Source: an uncultured Pseudomonadota bacterium (lineage in GTDB: Bacteria; Pseudomonadota; Alphaproteobacteria; RF32; CAG-239). Taken from it: a DNA stretch of 64,000 nt. The DNA is taken from NCBI GenBank assembly GCA_902763535.1, contig CACWSG010000008.1:20982-84981 (forward strand), given 5' to 3'. The notes under the pieces were generated by a model. It saw only the letters and a list, made by a program, of their open reading frames with translations, was not told the DNA's origin and did not search any database. Below are positions 43,394-52,171 of the stretch, one piece after another (the first letter of the stretch is position 1; every line of letters begins with the position of its first letter). The position numbers and the translations under genes are program-made.

Positions 43394-44213
43394 AATCTTA
43401 ATTACCGGAGCTAAAGGACAATTAGGCACGGAGCTTGCCAAACTGTTGCCGGAAGCTATTTTGACTGATGTCGCAGATTTAGACATCACTAATACCCAAG
43501 CAGTTAATGATTTTGTATCATCCCATGATGTTGGCACCATTATCAATGCTGCTGCTTATACCGCTGTTGATAAATGCGAAGACGAAGAAGAGTTCGCTTT
43601 CAAAATCAATGTTGACGGACCGCGCAATTTAGCAATGACCGGAGCAAAGATTATCCATATTTCAACCGACTATGTATTTGATGGGACAGGCCACCTGCCC
43701 TATACGGAAGATGATGATCCGGCACCGACATCGGCTTATGGACGCACCAAATTGGCCGGCGAGTGGCAAATTTTGGATAATGCGAAAATCGGAGTGGTAA
43801 TTCGCACGGCCTGGCTTTATTCGCCTTATGGCAATAACTTTGTAAAAACCATGCGAAAATTAGGCTCAGAAAAAGATGAGCTTAATGTAGTGGTTGATCA
43901 AATCGGCACCCCGACTTATGCTGCGGATTTGGCCAAAGCGATTGTCAAGATTATACCTCAGATGAATGAACAAAACAAAGGAATTTATCATTTCACTAAT
44001 GAAGGTGTTTGTTCGTGGTATGATTTTGCAACCGAGATTATGGCGATGAGCGGATTGAATTGCAAGGTTAACGCTATTCCATCATCAGCTTATCCAACCA
44101 AGGCTAAGCGTCCGCATTACAGCGTGTTGAGCAAGCAAAAAATCAAACAAACTTTCGGGGTGGAAATAGAGCATTGGAGAAAGGGACTGGAACAATGTCT
44201 AAAACGATTTTAG
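43386..44213 (+). CDS. rmlD: dTDP-4-dehydrorhamnose reductase
   Basis: 275 residues from ATG 43386. ILITGAKGQLGTELAKLLPE (NADPH site), INAAAYTAVDKCEDEEEFAF, STDYVFDG and YGRTKLAGEW (Y-x-x-x-K) match RmlD. It makes the last reduction to dTDP-L-rhamnose. It overlaps rmlC by 8 bases and rmlB by 19. Confidence 0.95.
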   Translation: MSKILITGAKGQLGTELAKLLPEAILTDVADLDITNTQAVNDFVSSHDVGTIINAAAYTAVDKCEDEEEFAFKINVDGPRNLAMTGAKIIHISTDYVFDGTGHLPYTEDDDPAPTSAYGRTKLAGEWQILDNAKIGVVIRTAWLYSPYGNNFVKTMRKLGSEKDELNVVVDQIGTPTYAADLAKAIVKIIPQMNEQNKGIYHFTNEGVCSWYDFATEIMAMSGLNCKVNAIPSSAYPTKAKRPHYSVLSKQKIKQTFGVEIEHWRKGLEQCLKRF

Positions 44214-45202
44214 TAACCGGAGGAGCCGGATTTATTGGATCGAACTTTGTGCCGTATTTTTGCGGCAAATATCCGGAGTATAATGTTATAAACTTGGATA
44301 AGCTGACTTATGCCGGCAATTTGGACAACTTGAAAGAATGCGAAAATATGCCGAATTATAAGTTTGTGCAAGGCGATATTTGCGATGCTGAATTGGTAGA
44401 AAAGTTGTTTGCCGATAACGATATCAGAGGAGTTGTGCATTTTGCCGCCGAATCTCATGTTGATAATTCTATCAAGGGACCAAGAGCTTTTATCAATACC
44501 AATATTGTCGGAACATTCAATTTGTTGGAAGCGGCACGCAAACAATGGATGGAGGCGCCGAATAAAATAAAAGCAGGCTATGAAGATTGTCGTTTTCATC
44601 ATATCTCGACTGATGAGGTATATGGTGCCTTGGGAGCGACGGGTATGTTCAAAGAAACAACACCTTATGCGCCAAATTCGCCATATTCGGCATCGAAAGC
44701 ATCTTCTGACTTTTTGGTGAGGGCTTATCATCACACTTTCGGGATGAATGTAACAACCTCGAATTGCTCGAATAATTATGGTCCGAAACAACATCATGAA
44801 AAGTTGATACCGCATATTATCAAAAAGGCTTTGGAATTGGCGCCGTTGCCGATTTACGGCAAAGGGGAAAATGTACGTGATTGGCTGTATGTGCTCGACC
44901 ATTGCAAAGCGATTGATTTGATATTCCACAAAGGCAAATCCGGTGAAACTTATAATATCGGCGGGCACAATGAGCGCAACAATATCACAATTGTGAAAAC
45001 AATATGCAAGCTCCTTGATGAGCGCAAGCCAAGGACAGATGGCAAAAAATATGAGGAGCTAATCACCTTTGTTGAAGACCGCGCCGGACATGATTTCCGC
45101 TATGCGATTGATGCCACCAAGTTGGAAACCGAGCTGGGTTGGAAAGCTGATGAAAATTTTGACACCGGTATTGTGAAAACCGTCGAGTGGTATTTGAAGT
45201 AA
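44195..45202 (+). CDS. rmlB: dTDP-glucose 4,6-dehydratase
   Basis: 335 residues from ATG 44195. VTGGAGFIGSNFVPYFCGKY (NAD site), AAESHVDNSIKGPRAFINTN, HISTDEVYGALG and YSASKASSDFLVRAYHHTFG (Y-x-x-x-K) match RmlB. It is the second step of the rhamnose pathway. Gene order ACDB is unusual but complete. The operon ends in the terminator at 45214-45268. Confidence 0.96.
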   Translation: MSKTILVTGGAGFIGSNFVPYFCGKYPEYNVINLDKLTYAGNLDNLKECENMPNYKFVQGDICDAELVEKLFADNDIRGVVHFAAESHVDNSIKGPRAFINTNIVGTFNLLEAARKQWMEAPNKIKAGYEDCRFHHISTDEVYGALGATGMFKETTPYAPNSPYSASKASSDFLVRAYHHTFGMNVTTSNCSNNYGPKQHHEKLIPHIIKKALELAPLPIYGKGENVRDWLYVLDHCKAIDLIFHKGKSGETYNIGGHNERNNITIVKTICKLLDERKPRTDGKKYEELITFVEDRAGHDFRYAIDATKLETELGWKADENFDTGIVKTVEWYLK

Positions 45203-45213
45203 TCAACAAAACA

Positions 45214-45268
45214 TAAAAAAAAACAGCTTAGGGCTTGAGATTTATCTAAAGCATTAAGCTGTTTTTTA
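45214..45268. terminator. Bidirectional terminator between rmlB and small basic gene
   Basis: AAACAGCTTA pairs with TAAGCTGTTT across a 24-base loop, with A and T runs on both sides, so it can serve both the rml operon and the minus-strand gene at 45281. Confidence 0.75.
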
Positions 45269-45280
45269 TCGGCACGAGAA

Positions 45281-45394
45281 CTAGTGTTTGCGCTTTTTGT
45301 TTTGTTGCGCTTGAGCACGTTCTTGCTGATAGGCCGATGTTTTCTTTACTTTGGAAGCTGTTGCTTCGTTTGTTTTTTTAGTTTGTTTTGACAT
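45281..45394 (-). CDS. 37-residue basic protein
   Basis: MSKQTKKTNEATASKVKKTS..., ending NKKRKH: about one-third Lys/Arg, no hydrophobic segment. The frame runs from ATG 45394 and stops just before the bidirectional terminator. Its start follows the terminator of the lysozyme-like gene by about 30 bases. A ribosomal-associated or nucleic-acid-binding role would fit the composition, but the ribosome site is weak. Confidence 0.4.
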   Translation of the reverse strand: MSKQTKKTNEATASKVKKTSAYQQERAQAQQNKKRKH

Positions 45395-45426
45395 AATACT
45401 TAGAAAATTAAAAGTTTGTAAAAAAT

Positions 45427-45463
45427 AAAAAAGCTTGGGCAACATAGCACTTCCCAAGCTTTT
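45427..45463 (-). terminator. Terminator after lysozyme-like gene
   Basis: AAGCTTGGG pairs with CCCAAGCTT, followed on the minus strand by a T-run. It ends the 638-residue gene. Confidence 0.82.
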
Positions 45464-45487
45464 GTCAAGATTGTTTTTTAGAAAAAA

Positions 45488-47404
45488 TCAGGCTCTTTGC
45501 TGAGTGCTTTTTACAACATCAGAAAAGTGGACCGTTGTTGAGTTATCGTAATGAGCAATTTGAGTCATTTTTTTTGCGTTTGATGCATTTGAGCCAATAA
45601 AATCCCGTAATGATACGGTGGTAAAATTAATACCGGATGGAGGAGCGAATTTGCACATTTTTTCTACCAATATATCGGTTTGAACACCCAATTTATGATT
45701 TTGCAATTCTGACAAAAATCCCTGATATTCTTCGTTTTCAAGTGAAGTCGGTGCCGTATTGACCACAAAACGCCCTTTGGAATTGACACCGCTGTTAACA
45801 TTAAAATCCAAAACTTTGGCGCAGTAATTATTGTAGTTTAAATAGTATAAAGCCTCATGACAATGCCTTTTTTGAATACCTTTATCAAAAGATGCATCTT
45901 TGGGCTGAAGTTTTGAGATATATTCAGCGCAAGCAAATTTGTTTTGATAGTTATCATGTACAAATGAACACAATCTTCTTCCGCAACTTTCATCATTATA
46001 ATAAACTGAGGCAATTGCAGCCAATTCATGAGGTGCTAATTCACAGCCCTTTAATCTTTCATACATATTGTCAAGCACTGTCTTGGGATGTTCCTTATCT
46101 TTAAGGGTATTACGGTACCTAAACCAACCTTCCGTTAATTCCATGGCTTCTTCATAATTTACTTTAACACCAAGATGTTTTTTCAAAAAATCTTTGGTAT
46201 GTTCCCATTCAACAGATTGAGGATTTCTGTCTTTTGCATAATTTTCCGGAAACCACCAAAGTCCTACCCCTAAAGTATTGCTGGCAGCATTATTATTATC
46301 AGAATAACCATTATCGCTAAACCACTCAGTTGCTAACAAAGCGCGATGGATAAGCGGTAATGATGCATTAAAAGCATCTTCAAAACTTTGCCTATCGGTT
46401 ATGGTATATTTTATCGGAGTAGAAATCTGTTTGGTATCGGGTAAGAGAGTTTGATGTGTATCCGTAACAGTAATTTGATTTTCTGATGAATTAGATTTGC
46501 TTCCGTTATTACCCGACAAAGCAGCCCCGCCACCGATAAATGATGTGGTAATTGCTGTATATAATGCAGTTTTCTTTTTATTTTCGGATAAATCATTTTT
46601 GGCCACCGCAACCGCTTGCGGCGAATTTTTGCGCGACCAATTGGCAAATCGGGAAGAAAATCTTTCAATCAATAAAGTAATTCTATCACAAGTTTTGTCG
46701 GCAAGTTCATTCAATTTCTCGGCTGTTTCTTGGCTTTGCGCTTTATCAATCAAACCTTCCTGCCAAATTTTTTTATTGAGAATTAATTTGGCTATTTTAG
46801 TAAGTTTTTGCGACGCTTTTTGGTTTTTTTGTGAAACCGCAGCCGCTAATATGACCGGTGCGGCTAAAACCCCGCTTAACACCCTTGCTCCATAATTTAT
46901 GGTATGACGAACACCTTTTTCGCCGACATTCAACTCAAATTCATTGATTTTATGAAGTGCACCACGGACTCTTTCCCCCAAAAATCCGGCGATTCCATCA
47001 ATTTGTTTATCAATTAGGCGATTATCCAAAGAAATCAGGCTGTTAGAAGAAAATCGAGAAGTTGACTTGCGGTGCATTTTAGCGATTCTTGCGGCATTAT
47101 TGTACTTCAATATCGCCATATCCATCATGCGGTTAATGATTTGAAAATCAAGTTTGCCGCTCGCCCAACGATGTGGAGCTATAACCTTATATCCGTCTAT
47201 TTCGACATAAGCAAATTTGCGTTCTCCCTTAGGATAAGTTTGCACAATCTCATCTTTGCTGAACAACTCGTCAACAAACTTTTGTTTATCCCCGTTATAT
47301 GAAACCGGAACTACAAATCGATTCCCTTGCAACTCAACATATACCGGAGATTTTTTAGTGATAGCATATTCTTGGAGCGGATATTCAAACTTAATTTTTA
47401 CCAT
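45488..47404 (-). CDS. Large membrane protein with lysozyme-like domain
   Basis: 638 residues. Residues 1-150 are soluble and basic. A hydrophobic segment at about 172-191 precedes a helical region, and another at about 281-297 precedes a Ser/Thr-rich linker. From about 350 a GH24-like block reads ATEWFSDNGYSDNNN, then NTLGVGLWWFP. Glu 360, Asp 369 and Thr 377 have nearly the E-8-D-5-T spacing of phage lysozymes, with two extra residues. The last 200 residues are unassigned and Cys-bearing. It may be a cell-wall-acting secreted protein. Monocistronic. Confidence 0.6.
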   Translation of the reverse strand: MVKIKFEYPLQEYAITKKSPVYVELQGNRFVVPVSYNGDKQKFVDELFSKDEIVQTYPKGERKFAYVEIDGYKVIAPHRWASGKLDFQIINRMMDMAILKYNNAARIAKMHRKSTSRFSSNSLISLDNRLIDKQIDGIAGFLGERVRGALHKINEFELNVGEKGVRHTINYGARVLSGVLAAPVILAAAVSQKNQKASQKLTKIAKLILNKKIWQEGLIDKAQSQETAEKLNELADKTCDRITLLIERFSSRFANWSRKNSPQAVAVAKNDLSENKKKTALYTAITTSFIGGGAALSGNNGSKSNSSENQITVTDTHQTLLPDTKQISTPIKYTITDRQSFEDAFNASLPLIHRALLATEWFSDNGYSDNNNAASNTLGVGLWWFPENYAKDRNPQSVEWEHTKDFLKKHLGVKVNYEEAMELTEGWFRYRNTLKDKEHPKTVLDNMYERLKGCELAPHELAAIASVYYNDESCGRRLCSFVHDNYQNKFACAEYISKLQPKDASFDKGIQKRHCHEALYYLNYNNYCAKVLDFNVNSGVNSKGRFVVNTAPTSLENEEYQGFLSELQNHKLGVQTDILVEKMCKFAPPSGINFTTVSLRDFIGSNASNAKKMTQIAHYDNSTTVHFSDVVKSTQQRA

Positions 47405-47575
47405 TGATCGTCTCTTGCAGGTTGTTTAACTATGATAGAATTGTAACATAAAATTTTGTTTATCACAAGTTTTTTTGTCTAGAATCAAAATAAAAATTAT
47501 TGTTTTTTTTGATTATTTATTTTATGATGCTGCACAAATGCTAATTATGATGTTTAATAATTAAAACCTATAATT

Positions 47576-48073
47576 ATGAATAAAAATGAAGAAAAATTAA
47601 AAAATGAGGTGAGAAAAGCCTTTTGCGACCGTTATTTTGTTAGTCCTGAAGAAATGGGACTTAACAGCATGATGGTGGCTGATTTTGGGTTGATCACCAA
47701 ACAAAAACAGGCAATTTTTGCCAAAGATGAGGAAGCTGCACAAGCTTATGCCAAAGAACAAGGCTATTTACACAAGGTATGGCAAAGTGCCTTAATTGTA
47801 ATGCTAATTGCCGCTTTTGGCGTAATTCCCGGATTTTTGCAACTTATCAAAGGAAATTTGGTTCCTTTTATAATGTTAGCTGCAATGTGCTTTATCGCTG
47901 CGTTTGTGTATATGACAGGATATTTCAAGCACAAACCGTTGCACAAGAAGTATCTTGATGATGAGGGGCGGCTCAAAGTTCTTACCTTTTACCTTGATAA
48001 GAACGGCAAATGGCAGCCCGGATTGCATGACCCTGAATTTGTGGCAAAGCACGTCCATTTTGATGAGGACTGA
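47576..48073 (+). CDS. Hypothetical two-helix membrane protein
   Basis: 165 residues. The N-terminal 70 residues are soluble, with AKDEEAAQAYAKEQGYLHKV. Two helices lie at about 71-88 and 97-114, and a charged C-terminal domain ends in His/Asp. Flanked by AT-rich DNA and a strong terminator. No family is recognised. Confidence 0.62.
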   Translation: MNKNEEKLKNEVRKAFCDRYFVSPEEMGLNSMMVADFGLITKQKQAIFAKDEEAAQAYAKEQGYLHKVWQSALIVMLIAAFGVIPGFLQLIKGNLVPFIMLAAMCFIAAFVYMTGYFKHKPLHKKYLDDEGRLKVLTFYLDKNGKWQPGLHDPEFVAKHVHFDED

Positions 48074-48081
48074 TGAAAAAA

Positions 48082-48116
48082 AGCAATCACTTAAACAAAA
48101 GTGGTTGCTTTTTTTG
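48082..48116 (+). terminator. Terminator after two-helix membrane gene
   Basis: AGCAATCACTT pairs with AAGTGGTTGCT (one G-U) and is followed by seven T. Confidence 0.82.
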
Positions 48117-48200
48117 GGGTTAATAAAATTGACAAGCAACCATGTTTTTGATAGTTTGCGCTGTATACGATGTTTTTTTGCACAAATTATGGAAGGTAAT

Positions 48201-48743
48201 ATGGAAAAAGGGTTAAATTATATTTTCAATGAAACTACAAAAATAGTTATTTTAGGGACTTTTCCAAGTGAAAAATCGCGCAATGAATGTTATTATAACA
48301 ATCCGCAAAATCAATTTTGGAAGATTATGGCTGAGATTTTTCATGAAAGTGATATTGCAAGTAAAGATATTGAAAAATCCATACTTTATAATCTGCGCTA
48401 TGCGTGCTTATTAAATAACGGTGTTGGTTTATGGGATGTGGTAGAAAAATGCAACATTAAAGGTAGTAGTGATAAAGATATCAATAAGCCTAAATATAAT
48501 AATTTTTCTATATTAAAACAAAAATGCCCTAATTTGCGATGTATAGTTTTTAACAGTAAAAATGCAAAGAAGTTATTTGATAAATATCTTAAACAAGAAA
48601 CTAATGATAACTTAAAATCATGGTTGTTGGATTTAACCAATCAAGGAAATAATATTTTACCATCAACCAGTTCGGCTAATGCTCGCAAAACGCTGGCAGA
48701 AAAATTGCAAGAATGGAAAAATTTTATAACTAAGCACATTTAA
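48201..48743 (+). CDS. Uracil-DNA glycosylase family 6-like (hypoxanthine) enzyme
   Basis: 180 residues from ATG 48201, just after GGAAGG. The fold-defining block is ILGTFPSEKSRNECYYNN followed by PQNQFWKIM, and the C-terminal loop is LPSTSSANARKTL. These match the hypoxanthine-DNA glycosylase group (G-x-x-P-S...Y-Y...N-x-F-W and P-S-T-S-x-A-N). It would excise deaminated bases in DNA repair. The gene stands alone. Confidence 0.85.
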   Translation: MEKGLNYIFNETTKIVILGTFPSEKSRNECYYNNPQNQFWKIMAEIFHESDIASKDIEKSILYNLRYACLLNNGVGLWDVVEKCNIKGSSDKDINKPKYNNFSILKQKCPNLRCIVFNSKNAKKLFDKYLKQETNDNLKSWLLDLTNQGNNILPSTSSANARKTLAEKLQEWKNFITKHI

Positions 48744-48747
48744 ATAC

Positions 48748-49261
48748 GGCTGCCTGATTGGGTACTCACGCAAGCGGGTCCTCCTCGCGTCGTAAGCCTC
48801 GCGCTTTTTTTTCAAAAGCGCTCGCCAACTTCCCGCTCCGAACAGGATCGCCTGTTCTCTCTAGGCAAACGGAACATAAAAAAATACTCACCGCAAGGGT
48901 GAGTAAATATAAGGACGGCTGCCTGATTGGCTTGCGCCGCCGTTCGTCCGGCTTTTACTGTTGCAAAAGCCGACCTCCGGTCAAACAGGCTCCCTTTGCT
49001 CGCCTGTCCGCATCAGATAGACGGGGCATAAAAAAAAATACTCACCGCAAGGGTGAGTATTTTTTTTATGGCTCCGGCTGCCTGATTGGGCACTCCCGCA
49101 AGCGGGTCCTCCTCGCGTCGTAAGGTTCGCGCTGCTTAAAATTGCGCTCACCAACTTCCCGCTCCGAACAGGCTCGCCTGTCCGCATCAGATAGACGGGG
49201 CATAAAAAAAAATACTCACCGCAAGGGTGAGTATTTTTTTTATGGCTCCGGCTGCCTGATT
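48748..49261. repeat. Tandem repeats of the tRNA-Asn 3' end
   Basis: GGCTGCCTGATT, the 3' arm of tRNA-Asn as it reads on the + strand, occurs at 48748, 48917, 49076 and in the gene itself. A hairpin ATACTCACC-GCAA-GGGTGAGTAT starts at 48884, 49038 and 49212. The last two units are 174 bases apart, and about 80 bases from 49008 and 49182 are identical. The 500-base stretch holds no convincing gene. Frames inside it are Arg/Ser/Cys-rich shadows. Confidence 0.8.
49204..49234 (-). terminator. Terminator of the tRNA transcript
   Basis: ATACTCACC pairs with GGTGAGTAT and is followed by nine T on the minus strand, right after tRNA-Asn. Two copies of the hairpin lie in the repeats beyond. Confidence 0.8.
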
Positions 49262-49317
49262 CGAACAGGCGACCAATCGGTTAACAGCCGATTGCTCTAC
49301 CGCTGAGCTAAGCCGGA
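49243..49317 (-). tRNA. tRNA-Asn (GTT)
   Basis: 75 bases with encoded CCA. The acceptor TCCGGCT pairs with AGCCGGA. The D-loop is AGCTCAGC-GGTAGAGC. The anticodon loop is CTGTTAACC (anticodon GTT), and the T-loop is GTTCGAATC. Its 3' arm is copied three more times downstream. Confidence 0.96.
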
Positions 49318-49334
49318 ATACGGTAATAACTTTT

Positions 49335-49409
49335 TGGAGGCCGGTACCGGAATTGAACCGATGTACAAGGATTTGCAGTCCTCTGCATGAGCCACTCTGC
49401 CAACCGGCC
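49335..49409 (-). tRNA. tRNA-Cys (GCA)
   Basis: 75 bases with encoded CCA. The acceptor is GGCCGGT/ACCGGCC. The anticodon loop is ACTGCAAAT (anticodon GCA), and the T-loop is GGTTCAATTCC. It lies 17 bases upstream of tRNA-Asn, so both are in one transcript. Confidence 0.96.
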
Positions 49410-49554
49410 ATTCGTGCTACCGTTCTCTCAATCGGTAATCACATATATACATTAATTTTTTCCGCAGTCAATAGATTTTTTTAAAAAAATTGTTTTTTAT
49501 TGCAAAATTTATTATATGATAGCACCAATTTAGATAAAAAGGAGATGTAAAACA

Positions 49555-49983
49555 ATGAAAATTGCAATCGCTTCTGATCATGGCGGATATGAGCTAAAGT
49601 CTTATATTATCAAACAATATGCTAATTCTGAACATCAATTTACTGACCTTGGAACTCACAATGAGGAATCTTGTGACTATCCGCTGATTGCCGATAAGAT
49701 GGCTGATTATATTGTGAATAAAAAAGCTGATTTGGGCATTTTGGTTTGCGGCAGCGGAATCGGAATCTCAATTGCCGCCAATCGCCACAAAGGAATCCGT
49801 GCCGCCCTGCTCTATAATGAACAAGTTGCCGCTTTGGCTAAGGAACACAACAATGCCAATGTGGCTGTATTCGGCGGACGCACCCAATCAAAAGAAGAAG
49901 TGATGAAGTATTTGGATATTTTCTTAAATACCGAATTTTCTAACGGTGAACGCCACCTGCGCCGAATCGCTCAAATGGGATAA
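49555..49983 (+). CDS. rpiB: Ribose-5-phosphate isomerase B
   Basis: 142 residues. IAIASDHGGYELKSYIIKQY, DLGTHNEESCDYPLIADKMA (with the catalytic Cys), GILVCGSGIGISIAANRHKG and AALLYNEQVAALAKEHNNAN match RpiB. It interconverts ribose- and ribulose-5-phosphate. GGAGATG precedes its start. It is 18 bases from glyA, a common pairing in alphaproteobacteria. Confidence 0.96.
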   Translation: MKIAIASDHGGYELKSYIIKQYANSEHQFTDLGTHNEESCDYPLIADKMADYIVNKKADLGILVCGSGIGISIAANRHKGIRAALLYNEQVAALAKEHNNANVAVFGGRTQSKEEVMKYLDIFLNTEFSNGERHLRRIAQMG

Positions 49984-50001
49984 TATAAAGGAGTATTTTT
50001 G

Positions 50002-51255
50002 ATGGATTTTACACAAAATTTGAATATTGAAGATGCCGAAATCGCTGATTTGATTGATAAAGAACTGAAACGCCAACAAAATCAAATCGAGCTGATTGCC
50101 TCGGAAAATATTGTATCACAGGCCGTACTGCAAGCTCAAGGATCGATTCTGACCAACAAATATGCCGAAGGTTATCCCGCCAAACGCTATTATCATGGCT
50201 GTGAATTTGTTGATGGAATCGAGACTCTGGCTATTGAGCGCGCCAAAAAGTTGTTTAATGCCAAATTTGCTAATGTGCAACCCCACTCCGGATCACAAGC
50301 CAATATGGCGGTTTATGTCGCTCTTTTGCAGCCTAAAGATACTATATTAGGTATGAGCCTTGATGCCGGCGGACACCTCACCCACGGCGCCAAAGTTTCG
50401 TTTTCCGGTAAATGGCTTAACTCGGTTTGCTATGGCGTAAAGAAAGATTCCGGTTTGATTGATTATAATCAGGTTGAACAAATGGCACTGGAGTTTAAGC
50501 CTAAATTGATTATTGCCGGTGGCTCAGCTTATCCGAGAATTATTGATTTTGCCAAATTCAGAGCAATTGCCGATAAAGTTGGCGCCTATCTTATGGTAGA
50601 TATGGCGCACTTTGCCGGTTTGGTTGCCGGCGGCGTGCATCCGAATCCGCTTGCTTTTGCCGATGTGGTAACCACCACCACCCACAAAACCTTGCGTGGT
50701 CCGCGTGGCGGAATGATTCTCACCAATAATGAAGAAATCGCCAAGAAAATAAACTCGGCAGTTTTCCCCGGTATTCAAGGCGGACCGTTGGAACACGTGA
50801 TTGCCGCTAAAGCAGTTTGCTTTAAGGAAGATTTGAGCGATGAATTTAAGACTTATGCCGCTCAAGTGGTCAAAAATGCCAAAGCTTTGGGCGAAACTTT
50901 GAAAAAACGCGGCTTGGATTTGGTATCCGGCGGTACCGACACGCATTTACTGCTGGTTGATTTGCGCAAGAAAAATGTTACCGGTGATGTTACGGCTGAT
51001 GCTCTTGATAAGGCGCATATTACCGCTAACAAAAATGCTATTCCTTTTGATCCGCAACCGCCTAAGATTACATCGGGTATCAGGCTGGGAACCCCTGCCG
51101 GCACAACCCGTGGTTTCAAAGAAGCTGAGTTTGAGATTGTCGGCAACCTGATTGCTGATGTAATTGAGGCTATCGGTAAGGATAATGAACAACAAACCAT
51201 CACGGAAGTTGCACAAAAGGTCGTGGCTTTGTGTCAACGATTCCCAATTTACTAA
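50002..51255 (+). CDS. glyA: Serine hydroxymethyltransferase
   Basis: 417 residues from ATG 50002 (AAGGAG upstream; TTG 49999 is not needed). [40 protein letters not shown], the PLP-lysine block [15 protein letters not shown] and [20 protein letters not shown] match GlyA. It makes glycine and methylene-THF. The terminator at 51264 ends the operon. Confidence 0.97.
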   Translation: MDFTQNLNIEDAEIADLIDKELKRQQNQIELIASENIVSQAVLQAQGSILTNKYAEGYPAKRYYHGCEFVDGIETLAIERAKKLFNAKFANVQPHSGSQANMAVYVALLQPKDTILGMSLDAGGHLTHGAKVSFSGKWLNSVCYGVKKDSGLIDYNQVEQMALEFKPKLIIAGGSAYPRIIDFAKFRAIADKVGAYLMVDMAHFAGLVAGGVHPNPLAFADVVTTTTHKTLRGPRGGMILTNNEEIAKKINSAVFPGIQGGPLEHVIAAKAVCFKEDLSDEFKTYAAQVVKNAKALGETLKKRGLDLVSGGTDTHLLLVDLRKKNVTGDVTADALDKAHITANKNAIPFDPQPPKITSGIRLGTPAGTTRGFKEAEFEIVGNLIADVIEAIGKDNEQQTITEVAQKVVALCQRFPIY

Positions 51256-51263
51256 GCCACTCA

Positions 51264-51294
51264 AAAAAGCCGCTGTAAAAAGCGGCTTTTTTTT
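51264..51294. terminator. Terminator after glyA
   Basis: AAAAGCCGCT pairs with AGCGGCTTTT with a T-run on the + strand and an A-run opposite. It also ends the outer-membrane protein gene at 51306. Confidence 0.88.
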
Positions 51295-51305
51295 ATATGA
51301 TTAAA

Positions 51306-52163
51306 CTAGAAATAATATCTTACACCGGCATTAACTTCGGTAATGTATTTCATATAATCGCCGCCTAACTGTGTCCAACGTCCCATCAGGCGAAAGGCAA
51401 TATGACGACTTACCCAAAACTGCAAACCACCGCCAATTCGGTAGCCAATCATTGAATCGGTGAATTTTTGATTGTTTGACAGAATAGAAGTATGATTGTT
51501 GTCTTCATAAACCGAAACTTTAACTTTGGCCTCGGCATCATACTTTGCCACACCGACCGAAGCTATAAATTCCATAAAACTGTTAACCGGATAGTAGCCC
51601 AACAAATCCAAGCCATAAGCACGATAATACATGGTGTACGAACCTTGGGCAAACAACGGATAACCGGTATAGCTGTCAGTAAATTTGACCTTTTTGTTAT
51701 CCAAAGAATGAGTGTAAAAAGCTTCCAGCCCCCAGTTACGAGATGCGCGCCAACCTAAATTGAGTTGTATTGCCTGAATTTGGCGGTCAAAATTGCGAGT
51801 ACTGGAATTGTAGTTCTGTCCGCCGGGAAGAGGAGTTTCAACCTCAAAAGAAGTATCCTTATATGAAGCAAATCCCATTTGATAGTCAAGACCTACCGTG
51901 AAACGATTGTCATAAATGGAATTTTGCACAGTTTTTTGCGGAGCTATGTATTTATAGTCGGAAACCCGATATTGCGGCGGGACATAAGCCGGACGCGGAT
52001 TGGTATAATAAGTCGGAGCTTGATTGTAGCCTTGATTGCCATAAGCACGCGGCTGGCTATAATTATACTGCGGAGCATTGTTGTAATATTGAGCATGAGC
52101 GCTTGCCATCATCGCCATTCCCATCATAAAACTCAATGTTCCAAATTTCTTTTTCATTCTCAT
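51306..52163 (-). CDS. Outer-membrane beta-barrel protein A
   Basis: 285 residues with a signal peptide ending SAHA. A Tyr/Asn/Pro/Gln-rich segment (25-75) is followed by alternating beta strands (FTVGLDYQMGF, AIQLNLGWRA, NWGLEAFYTHSL, YGLDLLGYYP, FIASVGVAKYDA, IGYRIGGGLQFW) and a final VNAGVRYYF. The aromatic C-terminus is the BAM recognition type. A small porin-like or OmpA-barrel protein. It is a paralogue of the gene at 52172 and probably co-transcribed. Confidence 0.82.
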   Translation of the reverse strand: MRMKKKFGTLSFMMGMAMMASAHAQYYNNAPQYNYSQPRAYGNQGYNQAPTYYTNPRPAYVPPQYRVSDYKYIAPQKTVQNSIYDNRFTVGLDYQMGFASYKDTSFEVETPLPGGQNYNSSTRNFDRQIQAIQLNLGWRASRNWGLEAFYTHSLDNKKVKFTDSYTGYPLFAQGSYTMYYRAYGLDLLGYYPVNSFMEFIASVGVAKYDAEAKVKVSVYEDNNHTSILSNNQKFTDSMIGYRIGGGLQFWVSRHIAFRLMGRWTQLGGDYMKYITEVNAGVRYYF

Positions 52164-52171
52164 TCAACCTA

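Noticed and set aside
48758..49411. Several Arg/Ser/Cys-rich frames over the repeat region
   Set aside because: They translate repeated tRNA fragments and terminators on both strands and would change with each repeat copy.
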